Source: CAYQLT01 sp964418425 (GTDB lineage: Bacteria > Bacillota > Limnochordia > Limnochordales > Geochordaceae). From it: a stretch of 64,000 nt of DNA. The notes under the pieces are model-generated. The model was not told where the DNA came from. It ran no database searches and saw nothing but the letters and a program-made list of their open reading frames with translations. Positions within the stretch are counted from its first letter, which is position 1. Every line of letters starts with the position of its first letter. A program made the translations under genes and the position numbers. This document shows positions 7,960-17,152 of this stretch, in pieces. Location of the stretch: assembly GCA_964418425.1 (NCBI GenBank), contig CAYQLT010000007.1:1-64000 (forward strand), read 5' to 3'.

Positions 7960-9375
7960 ATGAAGCGCCCCCTGGTAGGCATCCTGACCTTCTCCGACGG
8001 GCGCCCTTACTGCCACAGCCCGCAGGTGGAGGAGAACCGGGCCTTTGAGCGCCGTCTGCGGGAGGCGCTTGAGGCCCGGGGCATCGGGGTGGTGACGGGA
8101 GAGATCGTTTGGACGAACGAACTGGCCGTGCGGGAAGCCCGGCGGCTGGCCCGGGAAGGCTGCGAGGCGACCATCTTCAATTACGCGGTCTGGGCGTTCC
8201 CCCAGTTCACGGCCATGGCGGCCCGGTTCGCGCCGCGCCCCTTGATGCTGTTCGGCCAGATCAACCCCTCGAAGCCCGGCATGGTGTCGGTGCTGGCGGC
8301 GGCAGGCGCGTTGGACCAGATGGGGGTGCCCTACTGGCGGGTGTTTGGGGACATCCAGTCGCCGCAAGTGCTGCGCGAGGTGACGGCCTTCGTGCGGGCC
8401 GCGCATGCTGCCCGTCGGCTTGAGGGGGAGACCTTCGGCCTCATCGGTGGGCGTTCCATCGGCATCAACACCACGGTGGCGCCGGTGGACCGGTGGGTGA
8501 CGCAGTTTGGCGTGGACGTGGAGCATATCGACCAGTGGGAGGTGGTGCGCCGGGCGCAGGCCATGGCCGGCAGCGAGCGCGTGGCCCGAGCCCGCCAGTG
8601 GTTGGAAGCAAGCGTGCGCAAGGTCCACTACGACGGGCAGCAGCTCACCCCTGAGAAGCTGGAGCGCCAGATCGCCTCTTACTTCGCCTTGCAGGAACTT
8701 GTGTCCGAGCGGGGGCTTCATTTCCTCGGCATCAAAAGCCAGCCCGAGCTGACGGAGCACTTCGTCACCACCGACGTCCCGGAAGCCTTTCTCAATGACC
8801 CGTACGACTTTGAAGGCCCTCATGAGCCGGTTGTCTGCTCCACCGAGGCCGACATGGACGCGGCGCTCACCATGGAGGTCTTCAAGCACCTGGCCAACAC
8901 CCCTGTCCTCTTCGCGGACGTACGGCACTACTTCGAGGATCTCGACCTCTTCGACCTGGTGAACTCGGGCCAGCACGCCACCTACTTTGCCGGCCGCAGC
9001 ATGAAGCCCGAGGAGAACCTTCCCCATGTGGAGCTGAAGCCCCAGGGTTTCTACTTCCCTGCCGGCGGCGCATCGGTCTTCCACGTGGCCGCTCCCGGGG
9101 AGGTGACGCTGGCCCGGCTGACCCGGGAGCGAGGCGAGTATCGCATGCACATCCTCCGAGGGGAGTTCGTGCGTCTGGGCGAGGAAGAAGAGCAGCGCCG
9201 CATCCGCATGGTTCAGGAGAACTGGCCGCACGCGTTCGTCCGGCTGGCCTGCCCTGCCGACCGGTTCCTGCAGTCCTTCCCCTGCAACCACATCCACGGC
9301 GTTTACGGCGACTTTGTTCCGGAGCTTTTGGCATGGTGCCGGATGACCGGCGTTCGGCCCATCGTCCTGACGTAG
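7960..9375 (+). CDS. L-fucose/L-arabinose isomerase-family protein
   Basis: 471-residue cytoplasmic enzyme of the FucI/AraA fold, which interconverts aldoses and ketoses using Mn2+. The N-terminal part (KRPLVGILTFSDGR, then GIGVVTGEIVWT) is the first Rossmann-like domain. Candidate metal ligands of this family are visible as CSTEAD, LFADVRHY and NSGQHATYFA, and the C-terminal part ends in FPCNHIHGVYGD. The ATG at 7960 lies 12 nt after GGTGG; GTG 7945 is an in-frame alternative. Together with the FGGY kinase and the DapA-like aldolase it suggests an isomerase-kinase-aldolase route for a sugar imported by the TRAP system. Substrate not assignable; it may be neither fucose nor arabinose. Confidence 0.8.
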   Translation: MKRPLVGILTFSDGRPYCHSPQVEENRAFERRLREALEARGIGVVTGEIVWTNELAVREARRLAREGCEATIFNYAVWAFPQFTAMAARFAPRPLMLFGQINPSKPGMVSVLAAAGALDQMGVPYWRVFGDIQSPQVLREVTAFVRAAHAARRLEGETFGLIGGRSIGINTTVAPVDRWVTQFGVDVEHIDQWEVVRRAQAMAGSERVARARQWLEASVRKVHYDGQQLTPEKLERQIASYFALQELVSERGLHFLGIKSQPELTEHFVTTDVPEAFLNDPYDFEGPHEPVVCSTEADMDAALTMEVFKHLANTPVLFADVRHYFEDLDLFDLVNSGQHATYFAGRSMKPEENLPHVELKPQGFYFPAGGASVFHVAAPGEVTLARLTRERGEYRMHILRGEFVRLGEEEEQRRIRMVQENWPHAFVRLACPADRFLQSFPCNHIHGVYGDFVPELLAWCRMTGVRPIVLT

Positions 9376-9541
9376 GCGGGCAGGGGGTGCCGGCGGGCCG
9401 AGCAGCGCCGGGCTCCGCCAGGGCGCGACGGCTTCGGGCTGAGCCCGGCGGCAAGGAGGTGGGAGCGGGAGGCCACGGCGGACTTCAGCGGTACGGGCAC
9501 AGCGGGTTGAACAGCTGCCATGGAGAGGCGGGGGTTGGCCG

Positions 9542-10564
9542 ATGCGATGCACGCGAGTTGTGGCCGTGGCGGCGGCGTTTTGGCTGGGACTGGCGGCGGT
9601 GGCGGGAGCGGCGCAGGCCCCCAGGTTTCGCCTGCGCCTGGCGACGGTGGCTTCACCGCAGCAGCCGCAGGTGAAGGGGTTCATGAAGTTCGCGGAGGTC
9701 GTCAAGGAGCTTTCCAGCGGTAACATCGTGGTGGAGGTGTTCCATTCCGGTCAGCTGGGCGACCAAAAGACCCAGGTGCTGGGCACGATGCGAGGCAGCA
9801 TCGACATGAGCGATGGGTCGCCCACCTGGTTCGCGGACCTCGTGCCGTATCCGGAGATCAGCGTCCTGGAGGCAGCGTACGCGTACCGAAGCCTCGACCA
9901 CCTCTACCAGGTCGTCAACGGCCCGGTGGGCAAGAAGTATTGGGATGAACTGCGAAAGCGCTCGGGCATCGTGGTGCTGGACACCTGGTATCTGGGGACC
10001 CGGCAGCTGAACCTGCGCCGCTCCGTCGGCGTGGTGCGCACGCCCGCCGACATGCGCAACGTGAAGCTGCGCATGCCGCCCAGCGAGCCGTGGATGGACA
10101 TCGGGCGCGGGCTGGGCGCCCAGCCGACGCCCCTCGGGTTCACCGAGGTCTACCTCGCTCTCAAGACGGGGACCATCGACGGGCAGGACAACCCGTTGCC
10201 CACGGTGGAAGCCAACAAGTTTTACGAAGCGACGCACTACATCGTTCTCACCGACCACCAGATGACCATCATCAACCCCTCCATCAACGAGCAGGTGTGG
10301 AACCGGATGCCCGACGAGTACAAGGTCTACATGCTCAAGGCGCTGGAGGTGGCCCGTTACTACAACAACCAGTTGGTGCTGGAGCAGGAGGCCAGCCTGC
10401 TTTCCAAGTTCGTCAACGAATACGGGATGGAGGTCATCATCCCGGACAAGGCCGCCTTCATGAACAGCATGAAGGAGGTCTACAAGAAGAACGAGAAGGT
10501 GTGGGGCGCGGGCGTGTACGAGGCGATTCAAGCCATGGGAGCCGACCTGTATTCGGCTCGCTAG
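9542..10564 (+). CDS. dctP: TRAP transporter substrate-binding protein, DctP family
   Basis: 340-residue secreted receptor. Residues 1-24 are a signal peptide (VAVAAAFWLGLAAVAGAAQA). The mature part carries the DctP pattern LRLATVASPQQPQVKG, SGNIVVEVFHSGQLG, the central arginine region VKLRMPPSEPW that in this family binds the carboxylate, and YLALKTGTIDGQDNP. It delivers a carboxylated solute, often a sugar acid, to the DctQM permease encoded next, driven by an ion gradient. The 166 bp before it (9376-9541) hold no gene and no clear promoter, so it is probably co-transcribed with the isomerase. Confidence 0.93.
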   Translation: MRCTRVVAVAAAFWLGLAAVAGAAQAPRFRLRLATVASPQQPQVKGFMKFAEVVKELSSGNIVVEVFHSGQLGDQKTQVLGTMRGSIDMSDGSPTWFADLVPYPEISVLEAAYAYRSLDHLYQVVNGPVGKKYWDELRKRSGIVVLDTWYLGTRQLNLRRSVGVVRTPADMRNVKLRMPPSEPWMDIGRGLGAQPTPLGFTEVYLALKTGTIDGQDNPLPTVEANKFYEATHYIVLTDHQMTIINPSINEQVWNRMPDEYKVYMLKALEVARYYNNQLVLEQEASLLSKFVNEYGMEVIIPDKAAFMNSMKEVYKKNEKVWGAGVYEAIQAMGADLYSAR

Positions 10565-10660
10565 GCGTCGCTCGGGGGCGGCAGGGCTTTGCGCCGGCCC
10601 GGTCGCCCCGGGCCTGGTTGACCGGGCGCGTCAAGCGGACGAGGTAGATGGGGTAGGCAG

Positions 10661-11272
10661 ATGGTCTCGAAGCCCTCAGGACAAGCCGGCCCGCGGGTAG
10701 GGGCTCCGTCCGCGCTGAAGGCCCGGGCTCTTCTGTCTGCCGTGGGGCAGGGGGCCGGGTGGGCGGCGGAATGGGCCTGGCGGCTGCTTGAAGAGTGGCT
10801 GCCGATGGCGACGCTGGTGGTCAGCGTGGCGGCGGTGCTGGTGCAGGTCTTTTGGCGCTACGTCTTGGACCGTCCGTTGACCTGGCCCTTCGAGGTCTCC
10901 ATCTACGGCTACGTGTGGACCCTGTACCTTGGGGCCGCGTACGCCGCACGCCGGCGGGAACACATCCGGCTGGATGTGGTGTATGCGGCCCTGCCGGACA
11001 GGGTTCGGCGGGTGTGCGACATCGTCTTCAACCTTGTGACAAGCGCGGTGTTCATCTGGGCGCTTAAACCCGTATGGGAGTACCTGCTGTTCTCGTATCG
11101 CATCCGGACGGTGGGGCTGAAGCTTCCCTGGACGTACGTGCTCGCGGTGTTCCCCGCCTTCCTGGTGCTGGTGACGCTGCACAGCCTGGCCCGGGTCATC
11201 GAGGATGTGCAGGCCCTGGCGAGACGGCGGGATGGTTCGAGCGGCGGAAGCCTGCGGATGACCGGTAGGTGA
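10661..11272 (+). CDS. dctQ: TRAP transporter small permease, DctQ family
   Basis: 203-residue membrane protein with about four helices. It has the DctQ features VLVQVFWRYVLDRPLTW, followed by YGYVWTLYLGAAYAARRREHIRLDV. A roughly 30-residue N-terminal extension precedes the first helix. It pairs with DctM in the inner membrane and is required for assembly or docking of the receptor. The stop lies 10 bp before dctM, and dctP ends 96 bp upstream, so the three form one unit. Confidence 0.92.
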   Translation: MVSKPSGQAGPRVGAPSALKARALLSAVGQGAGWAAEWAWRLLEEWLPMATLVVSVAAVLVQVFWRYVLDRPLTWPFEVSIYGYVWTLYLGAAYAARRREHIRLDVVYAALPDRVRRVCDIVFNLVTSAVFIWALKPVWEYLLFSYRIRTVGLKLPWTYVLAVFPAFLVLVTLHSLARVIEDVQALARRRDGSSGGSLRMTGR

Positions 11273-11282
11273 ACGAGCCTCT

Positions 11283-12398
11283 ATGGCGCTGGCAGCATGG
11301 GCCGCCCTGTTCGTGGGGATGTTTACTTTCGGCTATCCCATCGCGCTGGGGATCGCCGTGAGCTCCATGGTGTACGTGCTCCTTTCGGGGATTGACCCGG
11401 CCGTCATCGTGGATCAGATGGTTATCAAGTTTGAAAACCAGTTCGTCCTGCTGGCGGTGCCCCTGTTTATCCTCGCGGCCCGCATCATGAACGAGGGGCA
11501 GATCACCGAGCGCATCTTTGCCTTCGCCAGCCGTCTTGTCGGGGCGCGCAAGGGCGGGCTGGGACACGTCAACGTGGTGGCGTCCATCATCTTTTCTGGG
11601 ATGACCGGGTCGGCCATCGCGGACGCCTCGGGTCTTGGGCTCCTGGAGATCAAGGCCATGCGGGACGCCGGCTACGACCCCCCGTTCACGTGCGCCGTGA
11701 CGGCTGCCTCGGCAACCATCGGCCCCATCATCCCTCCCAGCATTCCCATGGTGATCTACTCAGCCCTGTCGGGGGCGTCGGTGGGATACCTCTTCATCGG
11801 GGGCGTGGTGCCCGGNNNNNNNNNNNNNNNNNNNNNNNNNNNNNNNNNNNNNNNNNNNNNNNNNNNNNNNNNNNNNNNNNNNNNNNNNNNNNNNNNNNNN
11901 NNNNNNNNNNNNNNNGTGGTGGCCGCCACGGGGTTCATCTCCTTCATCGTCGCGGCTGCCTTTCTGTTCAGCTACGTGGTGGCCCGCGAGCGCATCGCGG
12001 ATGTCCTCGCACAGGCCATGCTCGGCTCCGCCATCGTCAGCAACCGGTACGTGCTGCTTTTGAGCTTGAACGCCCTGTTTCTCGTGCTGGGGATGTTTCT
12101 CGATACGATGGTGATCTTGCTGGTGGTACTTCCCATCCTGCTGCCCGCGCTGGTCGGGCTGGGCGTGGATCTGGTTCACTTCGGCGTGGTGGTGGTGCTC
12201 AACCTCATGATCGGGCTCTCCACGCCGCCGTACGGGGTGAGTCTGTTCATCGTCAGCGGGCTGGCGAAGGTTCCGCTGAGCGACGTGATCCGGGAGATCT
12301 GGCCGTTTCTGGCGGTGCTGGTGGCGGTTCTGCTGGTCTGCACCCTGGTTCCCGAGACGGTGCTGTGGCTTCCGAGGCTGGTCGGGTACCGGGGGTGA
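11283..12398 (+). CDS. dctM: TRAP transporter large permease, DctM family (internal gap)
   Basis: Ion-coupled transport channel of the TRAP system. Before the gap: FTFGYPIALGIA, the LAVPLFILAARIM segment, GGLGHVNVVASIIFSGMTGSA and IGPIIPPSIPMVIY. After it: LGMFLDTMVILLVVLPILLP and LNLMIGLSTPPYGVSLF. All are hallmarks of DctM. 177 residues precede and 160 follow the Ns; family members have about 425, so roughly 90 residues (some 270 bp) are hidden, more than the 100 N shown. Confidence 0.93.
   Translation: MALAAWAALFVGMFTFGYPIALGIAVSSMVYVLLSGIDPAVIVDQMVIKFENQFVLLAVPLFILAARIMNEGQITERIFAFASRLVGARKGGLGHVNVVASIIFSGMTGSAIADASGLGLLEIKAMRDAGYDPPFTCAVTAASATIGPIIPPSIPMVIYSALSGASVGYLFIGGVVPXXXXXXXXXXXXXXXXXXXXXXXXXXXXXXXXXXVVAATGFISFIVAAAFLFSYVVARERIADVLAQAMLGSAIVSNRYVLLLSLNALFLVLGMFLDTMVILLVVLPILLPALVGLGVDLVHFGVVVVLNLMIGLSTPPYGVSLFIVSGLAKVPLSDVIREIWPFLAVLVAVLLVCTLVPETVLWLPRLVGYRG
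11816..11915. other. Assembly gap of 100 N inside dctM
   Basis: Exactly 100 N within the DctM reading frame. From the usual DctM length about 270 bp are inferred to be missing, so the N length is a placeholder. Confidence 0.98.
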
Positions 12399-12468
12399 GG
12401 GAGGCCGGGCGAGCGACGGGCGCCGGGCACCGGTGGCAAGGGCAGGGGTGTAGCGGAGGCGAGGCAGC

Positions 12469-13455
12469 ATGGGGGCAGGATCCGCGGGGAGACAGGGACG
12501 GCTGAGCGGGCTGGTGGCGGCTACCGTGACGCCCATGGATGCCGGGGGGATGCGCGCCGACCCGGGGGCGATGCGGGAGCTGGCCGCCTTCCTGGCCGAG
12601 CGCGGCGTGAACGGGCTTTTCGTGGCCGGCACGACCGGGGAGGGGCCGCTGCTGGATGATACCGAGCGGCTGAGCATGGCGCAGGCCGCTCTGGAAGGGG
12701 GCGGCGGGCGAGTGGCGGTGGTGCTGCAGGCCACCTTGTCCACCACCCAGGCAACCCTGCGCCTGGTGAGGGAAGCAGGGTCGCGGGGCATCGAGGCGGT
12801 GGCCGCGGTGACGCCGTGGTTTTATCCGCTCGGGGAAGCAGCCCTGGAGGCTTTCTATGACGCGCTGGCCGAGAGCGGCGGTGACCTGGCGATCTACCTT
12901 TACAACATCCCCCAGCGCACCGGCAACACGTTGGCGCCTCGCCTGGCGGAGCGTCTCGCCCGACGGCACCCGCAGGTGGCGGGGATCAAGGATTCGAGCG
13001 GCGACATGGAGTCGCTGCTGCGCTTCCTGGAGGTGGCCCAAAGGCTTCGGGCCGGGCACGAGGGCTCCCCGGAGAAGCGGCAGACGGTCGGGACCAGGGA
13101 GTTTGCCGTCTTTGCAGGGGCCGATCACCTCGCGTTACCCTTCTTGCGTGCGGGTGGGTCCGGCATCGTTTCCGGAACCGCCGGGGTTGCGCCGGAGCCA
13201 TTCGTCGCGCTTTTCCGCGCGGTCGAATCGGGCGACCAGCGGCTTGCGGAGCGATTGTTCGGCGTGGTGCGAAGGGTTTGCGAGCTTTTGGGGGGCGGCC
13301 TGCGCCTTGACTATTACAAAGCGGTGCTGGAGGCCCGGGGCCTGCGGGCCGGCCGGGTCCGGCCGCCCCTTGCCCACGGCGACCCGAGCGAGCTTGCCGC
13401 CGTCGTGGGCCAGCTGCGCGAGGTGTACGAGGCCGAGGGGTGGCCGTGGCGGTAG
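12469..13455 (+). CDS. Dihydrodipicolinate synthase/N-acetylneuraminate lyase-family aldolase
   Basis: 328-residue class I aldolase-fold enzyme. Conserved sites: GTTGEG (carboxylate-binding loop), YNIPQRTG with the catalytic tyrosine, and GIKDSSGD with the Schiff-base lysine. Members condense or split pyruvate with an aldehyde (DapA, KDG aldolase, NanA). Its position directly behind a TRAP transporter for acidic solutes argues for cleavage of a 2-keto-3-deoxy sugar acid rather than lysine synthesis, but this is inference. It is last in the carbohydrate cluster, 70 bp after dctM, with AGGCGAGG before ATG 12469. Confidence 0.88.
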   Translation: MGAGSAGRQGRLSGLVAATVTPMDAGGMRADPGAMRELAAFLAERGVNGLFVAGTTGEGPLLDDTERLSMAQAALEGGGGRVAVVLQATLSTTQATLRLVREAGSRGIEAVAAVTPWFYPLGEAALEAFYDALAESGGDLAIYLYNIPQRTGNTLAPRLAERLARRHPQVAGIKDSSGDMESLLRFLEVAQRLRAGHEGSPEKRQTVGTREFAVFAGADHLALPFLRAGGSGIVSGTAGVAPEPFVALFRAVESGDQRLAERLFGVVRRVCELLGGGLRLDYYKAVLEARGLRAGRVRPPLAHGDPSELAAVVGQLREVYEAEGWPWR

Positions 13456-13469
13456 GGGGCGCTACCCGC

Positions 13470-14678
13470 TCACAGGCCCAGGCGGCGGGCCACGTCTTCA
13501 AAGCCCGGGTCGCGGGCGTAAACCCACTCCAGGTCCCGCCGGCTGCGGGCTCTTTGGCCCAGGGCTTCATACGCCAGCGCCCGTTCATACCGCAGGGCGC
13601 AGGTGAGGTCGGCAGGGTAGCCTGCGGTGCGGCGCAGGGTCTCGGAGAGCAGCAGGCGGGCGGCGTCCGGCAGGCCCAGTTTCCGTAACGCCCGGGCGCG
13701 GTACAAAAGCAGGGCGGCGTGGATGGGGGTGGACGGCTGGACCCCCTCGCCCAGCTCCGCAACCTTCCGCCAGAGGTCGGTGGGGCTGTGCGGGGGCGCC
13801 GGGGCGGCGGCACGAAGGGGCAGGGTGCCGGGACCGGCGCCCGCAGACGGCAGGGCGCCGGCGCTGGCGGCGGGCAGACCCCCGGCGGCGCCATCGGGGG
13901 CGGGTGCACTCGCGGCGAGGTCGTGTAGCAGCTCCGCGTATGAGAGGCGCACGACCGGGTCGTCTGGAGAGAGGGCGTAAAGCCGGCGAACGGCCTCCAG
14001 CGCCTCCCGGGGGCGGCCGAGGGACTGCAAGGCCTCGGCCAGCGCGAGAAGACATCCTCGCTCGCCGGGAGCGATGATGGCCGTCACCTCCTCGGTGATG
14101 GGAAGGGTCAGGGTGAGCTGAAGGCCATAGTTTTCCAGCCGCCTCCCCAACTCGCCGGCCCGCGCGGCGGCCGCCTGCAAGTGGCCGACCCCTTCGGCCA
14201 CGTGGCCGTGCTTGAGGCAAAGCATACCGGCGAGAAAGGCGCCGTCGGGCAGTTCGGCGGCCTCGCGCAAGCGCTCCAGGGCCTGGCGCTCGTCCCCCGT
14301 CGCCAGCTCCCGAAGGCCATCCACCAGGGCCTGTTCGGCGGCAGGCACGACCAGGCGCTGAAAGAAGTTCAGATGCAGCCGCCTCCGGGCGGGAGTCCGA
14401 AGCCCTGCCCGCTCCGCCGTGGTCTGGGCGCCGTCCGGCCTGCGCGAGTGTGCGGCACCGCCCCCGCCGGCCGCTGACCGGCGATTTCGGGAGCGGGCGC
14501 CGAAGGTGGTCGTGTAAAAGAGCCCGGTGCCGGGTATGCCCAGCGTCAGTCGGGAGCCCCGCGGCCCCGCGGTGAACCACAGGCCCCGCCGTCCGACCGA
14601 CACCGACGCCCCCCGCTTCGATAGGTTCAGGCGGACTCCCGGCAAAAGCGACACCCGACGCCAGAACCGAAAGCCCAC
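13470..14678 (-). CDS. DUF4236-domain protein with TPR-like repeats
   Basis: 402 residues. The first ~60 match DUF4236: GFRFWRRVSLLPGVRLNLSK, then SVGRRGLWFTAGPRG and GIPGTGLFYTT. This small beta-rich domain of unknown function occurs in many Gram-positive proteins. After a linker rich in R, A and G come alpha-helical repeats, with A-x-LxxxGxxxEAL patterns such as ALQSLGRPREALEAVRRLYAL and later ALAYEALGQRARSRRDLEWVY, ending DPGFEDVARRLGL. The GTG at 14678 follows GGGGAGGG by 6 nt and begins the domain exactly. No role is known; the repeats suggest protein contacts. Confidence 0.75.
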   Translation of the reverse strand: MGFRFWRRVSLLPGVRLNLSKRGASVSVGRRGLWFTAGPRGSRLTLGIPGTGLFYTTTFGARSRNRRSAAGGGGAAHSRRPDGAQTTAERAGLRTPARRRLHLNFFQRLVVPAAEQALVDGLRELATGDERQALERLREAAELPDGAFLAGMLCLKHGHVAEGVGHLQAAAARAGELGRRLENYGLQLTLTLPITEEVTAIIAPGERGCLLALAEALQSLGRPREALEAVRRLYALSPDDPVVRLSYAELLHDLAASAPAPDGAAGGLPAASAGALPSAGAGPGTLPLRAAAPAPPHSPTDLWRKVAELGEGVQPSTPIHAALLLYRARALRKLGLPDAARLLLSETLRRTAGYPADLTCALRYERALAYEALGQRARSRRDLEWVYARDPGFEDVARRLGL

Positions 14679-14813
14679 GACGCACCCTCCCCGGCGTCCC
14701 CTCCTTCGGGGGGCTCCCACATCGCGAACGGCGGCGGCTCGCCGGCCCCGCAGGGCCTCGCTCAGCTCGTGAAGGCTGAGCGCCGGGGCGCCACCCGCGG
14801 GTGCCCGCGAGGC

Positions 14814-16505
14814 CTACACCTTGAAGGCCTCGATGGCCTTCATGAGCCGGTCGGCCAGCTGGGCCAGACTGCGGGCCGAGGCCGCCACCTCCTCGACGGC
14901 GGCAGCCTGCTCCTGGCTGCTGGAGGCCACCTCTTCCGCGGCGGCGGCGCTCTGCTCCGTGACACTGGCGATCTCCTCCACCGCCCGTGTGGCCTGCTCG
15001 CTGGCGGTCGCCATTTGCCGGGCCGCCGCGCTGATCTCCTGGATCTGCCGAACCATCACGTCCACGGAGCGGCTGATCTGCTCGAACGTCTCTCCGGAGC
15101 TTCCCACGGCGCCGGCTCCTTCGGTAACCGCCCTGCTCCCGGCGGCCGTGTGCTCCACCACCCGGTCCAGCCCCTGGCGGATTTCGCCCACCAGCCCGGC
15201 GATCTCGGAGGCGGCCTGCCGGGACTGCTCCGCCAGCTTGCGCACCTCCTCTGCCACCACCGCGAACCCGCGCCCGTGCTCCCCTGCCCGGGCCGCTTCG
15301 ATGGCGGCGTTGAGGGCCAGCAGGTTGGTCTGCTCGGCGATGGTGGTGATGACGTCCACGATCTGGCCGATGCGTTGGGACCGCCGATCCAGATCCTGCA
15401 CCGCTTTGCCGGCCTCGCCCACGGTCTCCCGGATCTGCTCCATCTGCCGGGAGATGAGGGTGAGAGCGGAACGGCCGTCCTGCGCAAGGCCCGCAGCCAG
15501 CTCGGCTCCCGCCGCCAGCGTCTGCGTCGCGTCGGCCACCTGGCGCACCATCTCTCCCACCTGCCGAACGCCGTCGGCGGCCGTGGTGGCCGCCGTCGAC
15601 TGGCGTTGGGCTCCTTGGGCCATCTGGTCCACGGTGTCGGCCACCTGCTGCACGCCGGCCCGTACCCGCGCTGCGGCATCCGCCACCTTTCGGGTGGCCG
15701 CGTGCACCTCGGCGGCGCTCTCCCGCAGCGTGCCGAACAGAGCCCTCAGGCTGCGGGATGCCCGGTTGAGGGCTTCCGTGGCTGCTCCGATCTCGTCTTT
15801 CCCGGCAGACGCCACCTGCCGGGTCAGATCGCCTTCGGCCAGAGCCAGCAATCCGGCGCCAAGGCGCTCCTGTAGCGGTCGGATGACCACCTGGCGCAGC
15901 GTCACGCCAATGACCATCAAGAGCACCGCCACGACGCCCATCCCGCCCAGCCCGAGGGCCAGCTGCTGGTCCCGGGCGTCTTGAAGCATGCGGTCCATGG
16001 GCACGCTGACGGCGATGGCCCCGACCACGTCCCCCCGGCGCACCCCGGGGTGGCAACCGGAGCACCGCTCGTCCGGGGCCACGTCGGCGACGATGCGCCA
16101 GAAGGTTGCAGTGCTGCCCGTGCCCTCCACCGTCTCCAGTTCGGTCGCCTCACCTCGACGGAAGCTCTCCAGCGCCGCGCGCTCCACCGCGGCCTGCGCC
16201 CCGTTGTCGGGGTTGAGGAGTTCGAGGGCGATGAACCGGACCGCATGCTCCCCCGCCTGAAACATGCTCCGCGCGAGCTCCGCGGCCGCCGCCTCCGGCG
16301 CAGCCACCTCCAGCGCATCGGCCAGGTACTGGCGAGCCGCCCGGATCTGGGCCTCCGCCAGCCGGGCCTGGGTGCGAGCGGTCTCCACCGCGTCCTTCTG
16401 CTGGCGGGTCACCAGGTACCCCGTCACCGCACCCATCACCAGCACCACGGCTGCTCCGGCGGGCACGAAGAACTTCACCGCGATGCCAGACCGACCCAAG
16501 GCCAT
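14814..16505 (-). CDS. Methyl-accepting chemotaxis protein with CxxCH haem motif in the sensor domain
   Basis: 563-residue membrane chemoreceptor. A first helix (residues ~9-28) is followed by an extracytoplasmic sensor of about 150 residues resembling DUF3365/Tll0287-like domains. This ends in RCSGCHPG (~147), a c-type haem attachment motif CxxCH. A second helix (LALGLGGMGVVAVLLMVIG) leads into HAMP and a long coiled-coil signalling domain with the kinase-control tip EQTNLLALNAAIEAARAGEH. It should control a CheA kinase; the haem suggests redox, O2 or NO sensing. ATG 16505 follows GGAGGAAGAG. No che genes are in the window; the neighbouring type IV pilus operon is a possible target. Confidence 0.92.
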   Translation of the reverse strand: MALGRSGIAVKFFVPAGAAVVLVMGAVTGYLVTRQQKDAVETARTQARLAEAQIRAARQYLADALEVAAPEAAAAELARSMFQAGEHAVRFIALELLNPDNGAQAAVERAALESFRRGEATELETVEGTGSTATFWRIVADVAPDERCSGCHPGVRRGDVVGAIAVSVPMDRMLQDARDQQLALGLGGMGVVAVLLMVIGVTLRQVVIRPLQERLGAGLLALAEGDLTRQVASAGKDEIGAATEALNRASRSLRALFGTLRESAAEVHAATRKVADAAARVRAGVQQVADTVDQMAQGAQRQSTAATTAADGVRQVGEMVRQVADATQTLAAGAELAAGLAQDGRSALTLISRQMEQIRETVGEAGKAVQDLDRRSQRIGQIVDVITTIAEQTNLLALNAAIEAARAGEHGRGFAVVAEEVRKLAEQSRQAASEIAGLVGEIRQGLDRVVEHTAAGSRAVTEGAGAVGSSGETFEQISRSVDVMVRQIQEISAAARQMATASEQATRAVEEIASVTEQSAAAAEEVASSSQEQAAAVEEVAASARSLAQLADRLMKAIEAFKV

Positions 16506-16561
16506 GGGAACTCTTCCTCCCCAGAACCGGCCGAGCAGAGGACCCGGCCGAACCTTCGAAG

Positions 16562-16661
16562 NNNNNNNNNNNNNNNNNNNNNNNNNNNNNNNNNNNNNNN
16601 NNNNNNNNNNNNNNNNNNNNNNNNNNNNNNNNNNNNNNNNNNNNNNNNNNNNNNNNNNNNN
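16562..16661. other. Assembly gap of 100 N
   Basis: Exactly 100 N between the chemoreceptor start and the prepilin peptidase, hiding the end of the latter. Confidence 0.98.
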
Positions 16662-17152
16662 GTCCAGCCGGCCGCCGCGAACAGGAGGCCGCTCGCCAGA
16701 CCCACCAGAGTCAGCGCGTTGGGCAACGTGCGGTGCCTCAGGTCGACCGCCGCCAGGGCCACCAAGAGGGCCATCAGGGTGGCATAGGCTGCCCAGGGGC
16801 CGGGCTTGCGCAAAGCCAGCCACAGCAGGGCGAATCCCGCCGCGCACCCCGCCTCCACCAAAGGGTACTGCCAGGAGATGGGGGCCGCGCAGTACCGACA
16901 TCGTCCCCGCGCCCACACGAAACTGACCAGCGGAATCAGATCCCGGGGTGCCAGGCGCCGCCCGCAGTGCGGGCACGCCGACGGCGGGCTCACGACCGAC
17001 AGGCCCCGGGGCACCCGGTGGATGAGGACGTTGACGAAGCTCCCCGCGGCCAGCCCCAGCACGAAGGCCACCACGGCACCGACAACGGGCGGCAGGGCCA
17101 GCATGGCAGCGGTGGGGAGCGCGATGGCCAGGGCCCGAACCGGGTCGCTCAC
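16662..17152 (-). CDS. pilD: Prepilin peptidase/N-methyltransferase (C-terminus lost in gap)
   Basis: Polytopic membrane aspartic protease that cleaves the leader of type IV prepilins and methylates the new N-terminus. 163 residues are visible: GLAAGSFVNVLIHRVPRG (the family signature), the zinc-type CPHC...CRYC tetracysteine loop of the methylase part, and the first catalytic aspartate in VDLRHRTLPN. The second site, a GxGD motif, would lie in the gap. GTG 17152 overlaps the stop of the pilin-like gene before it (GTGA). Substrates are probably the three pilin-like proteins encoded here. Confidence 0.92.
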
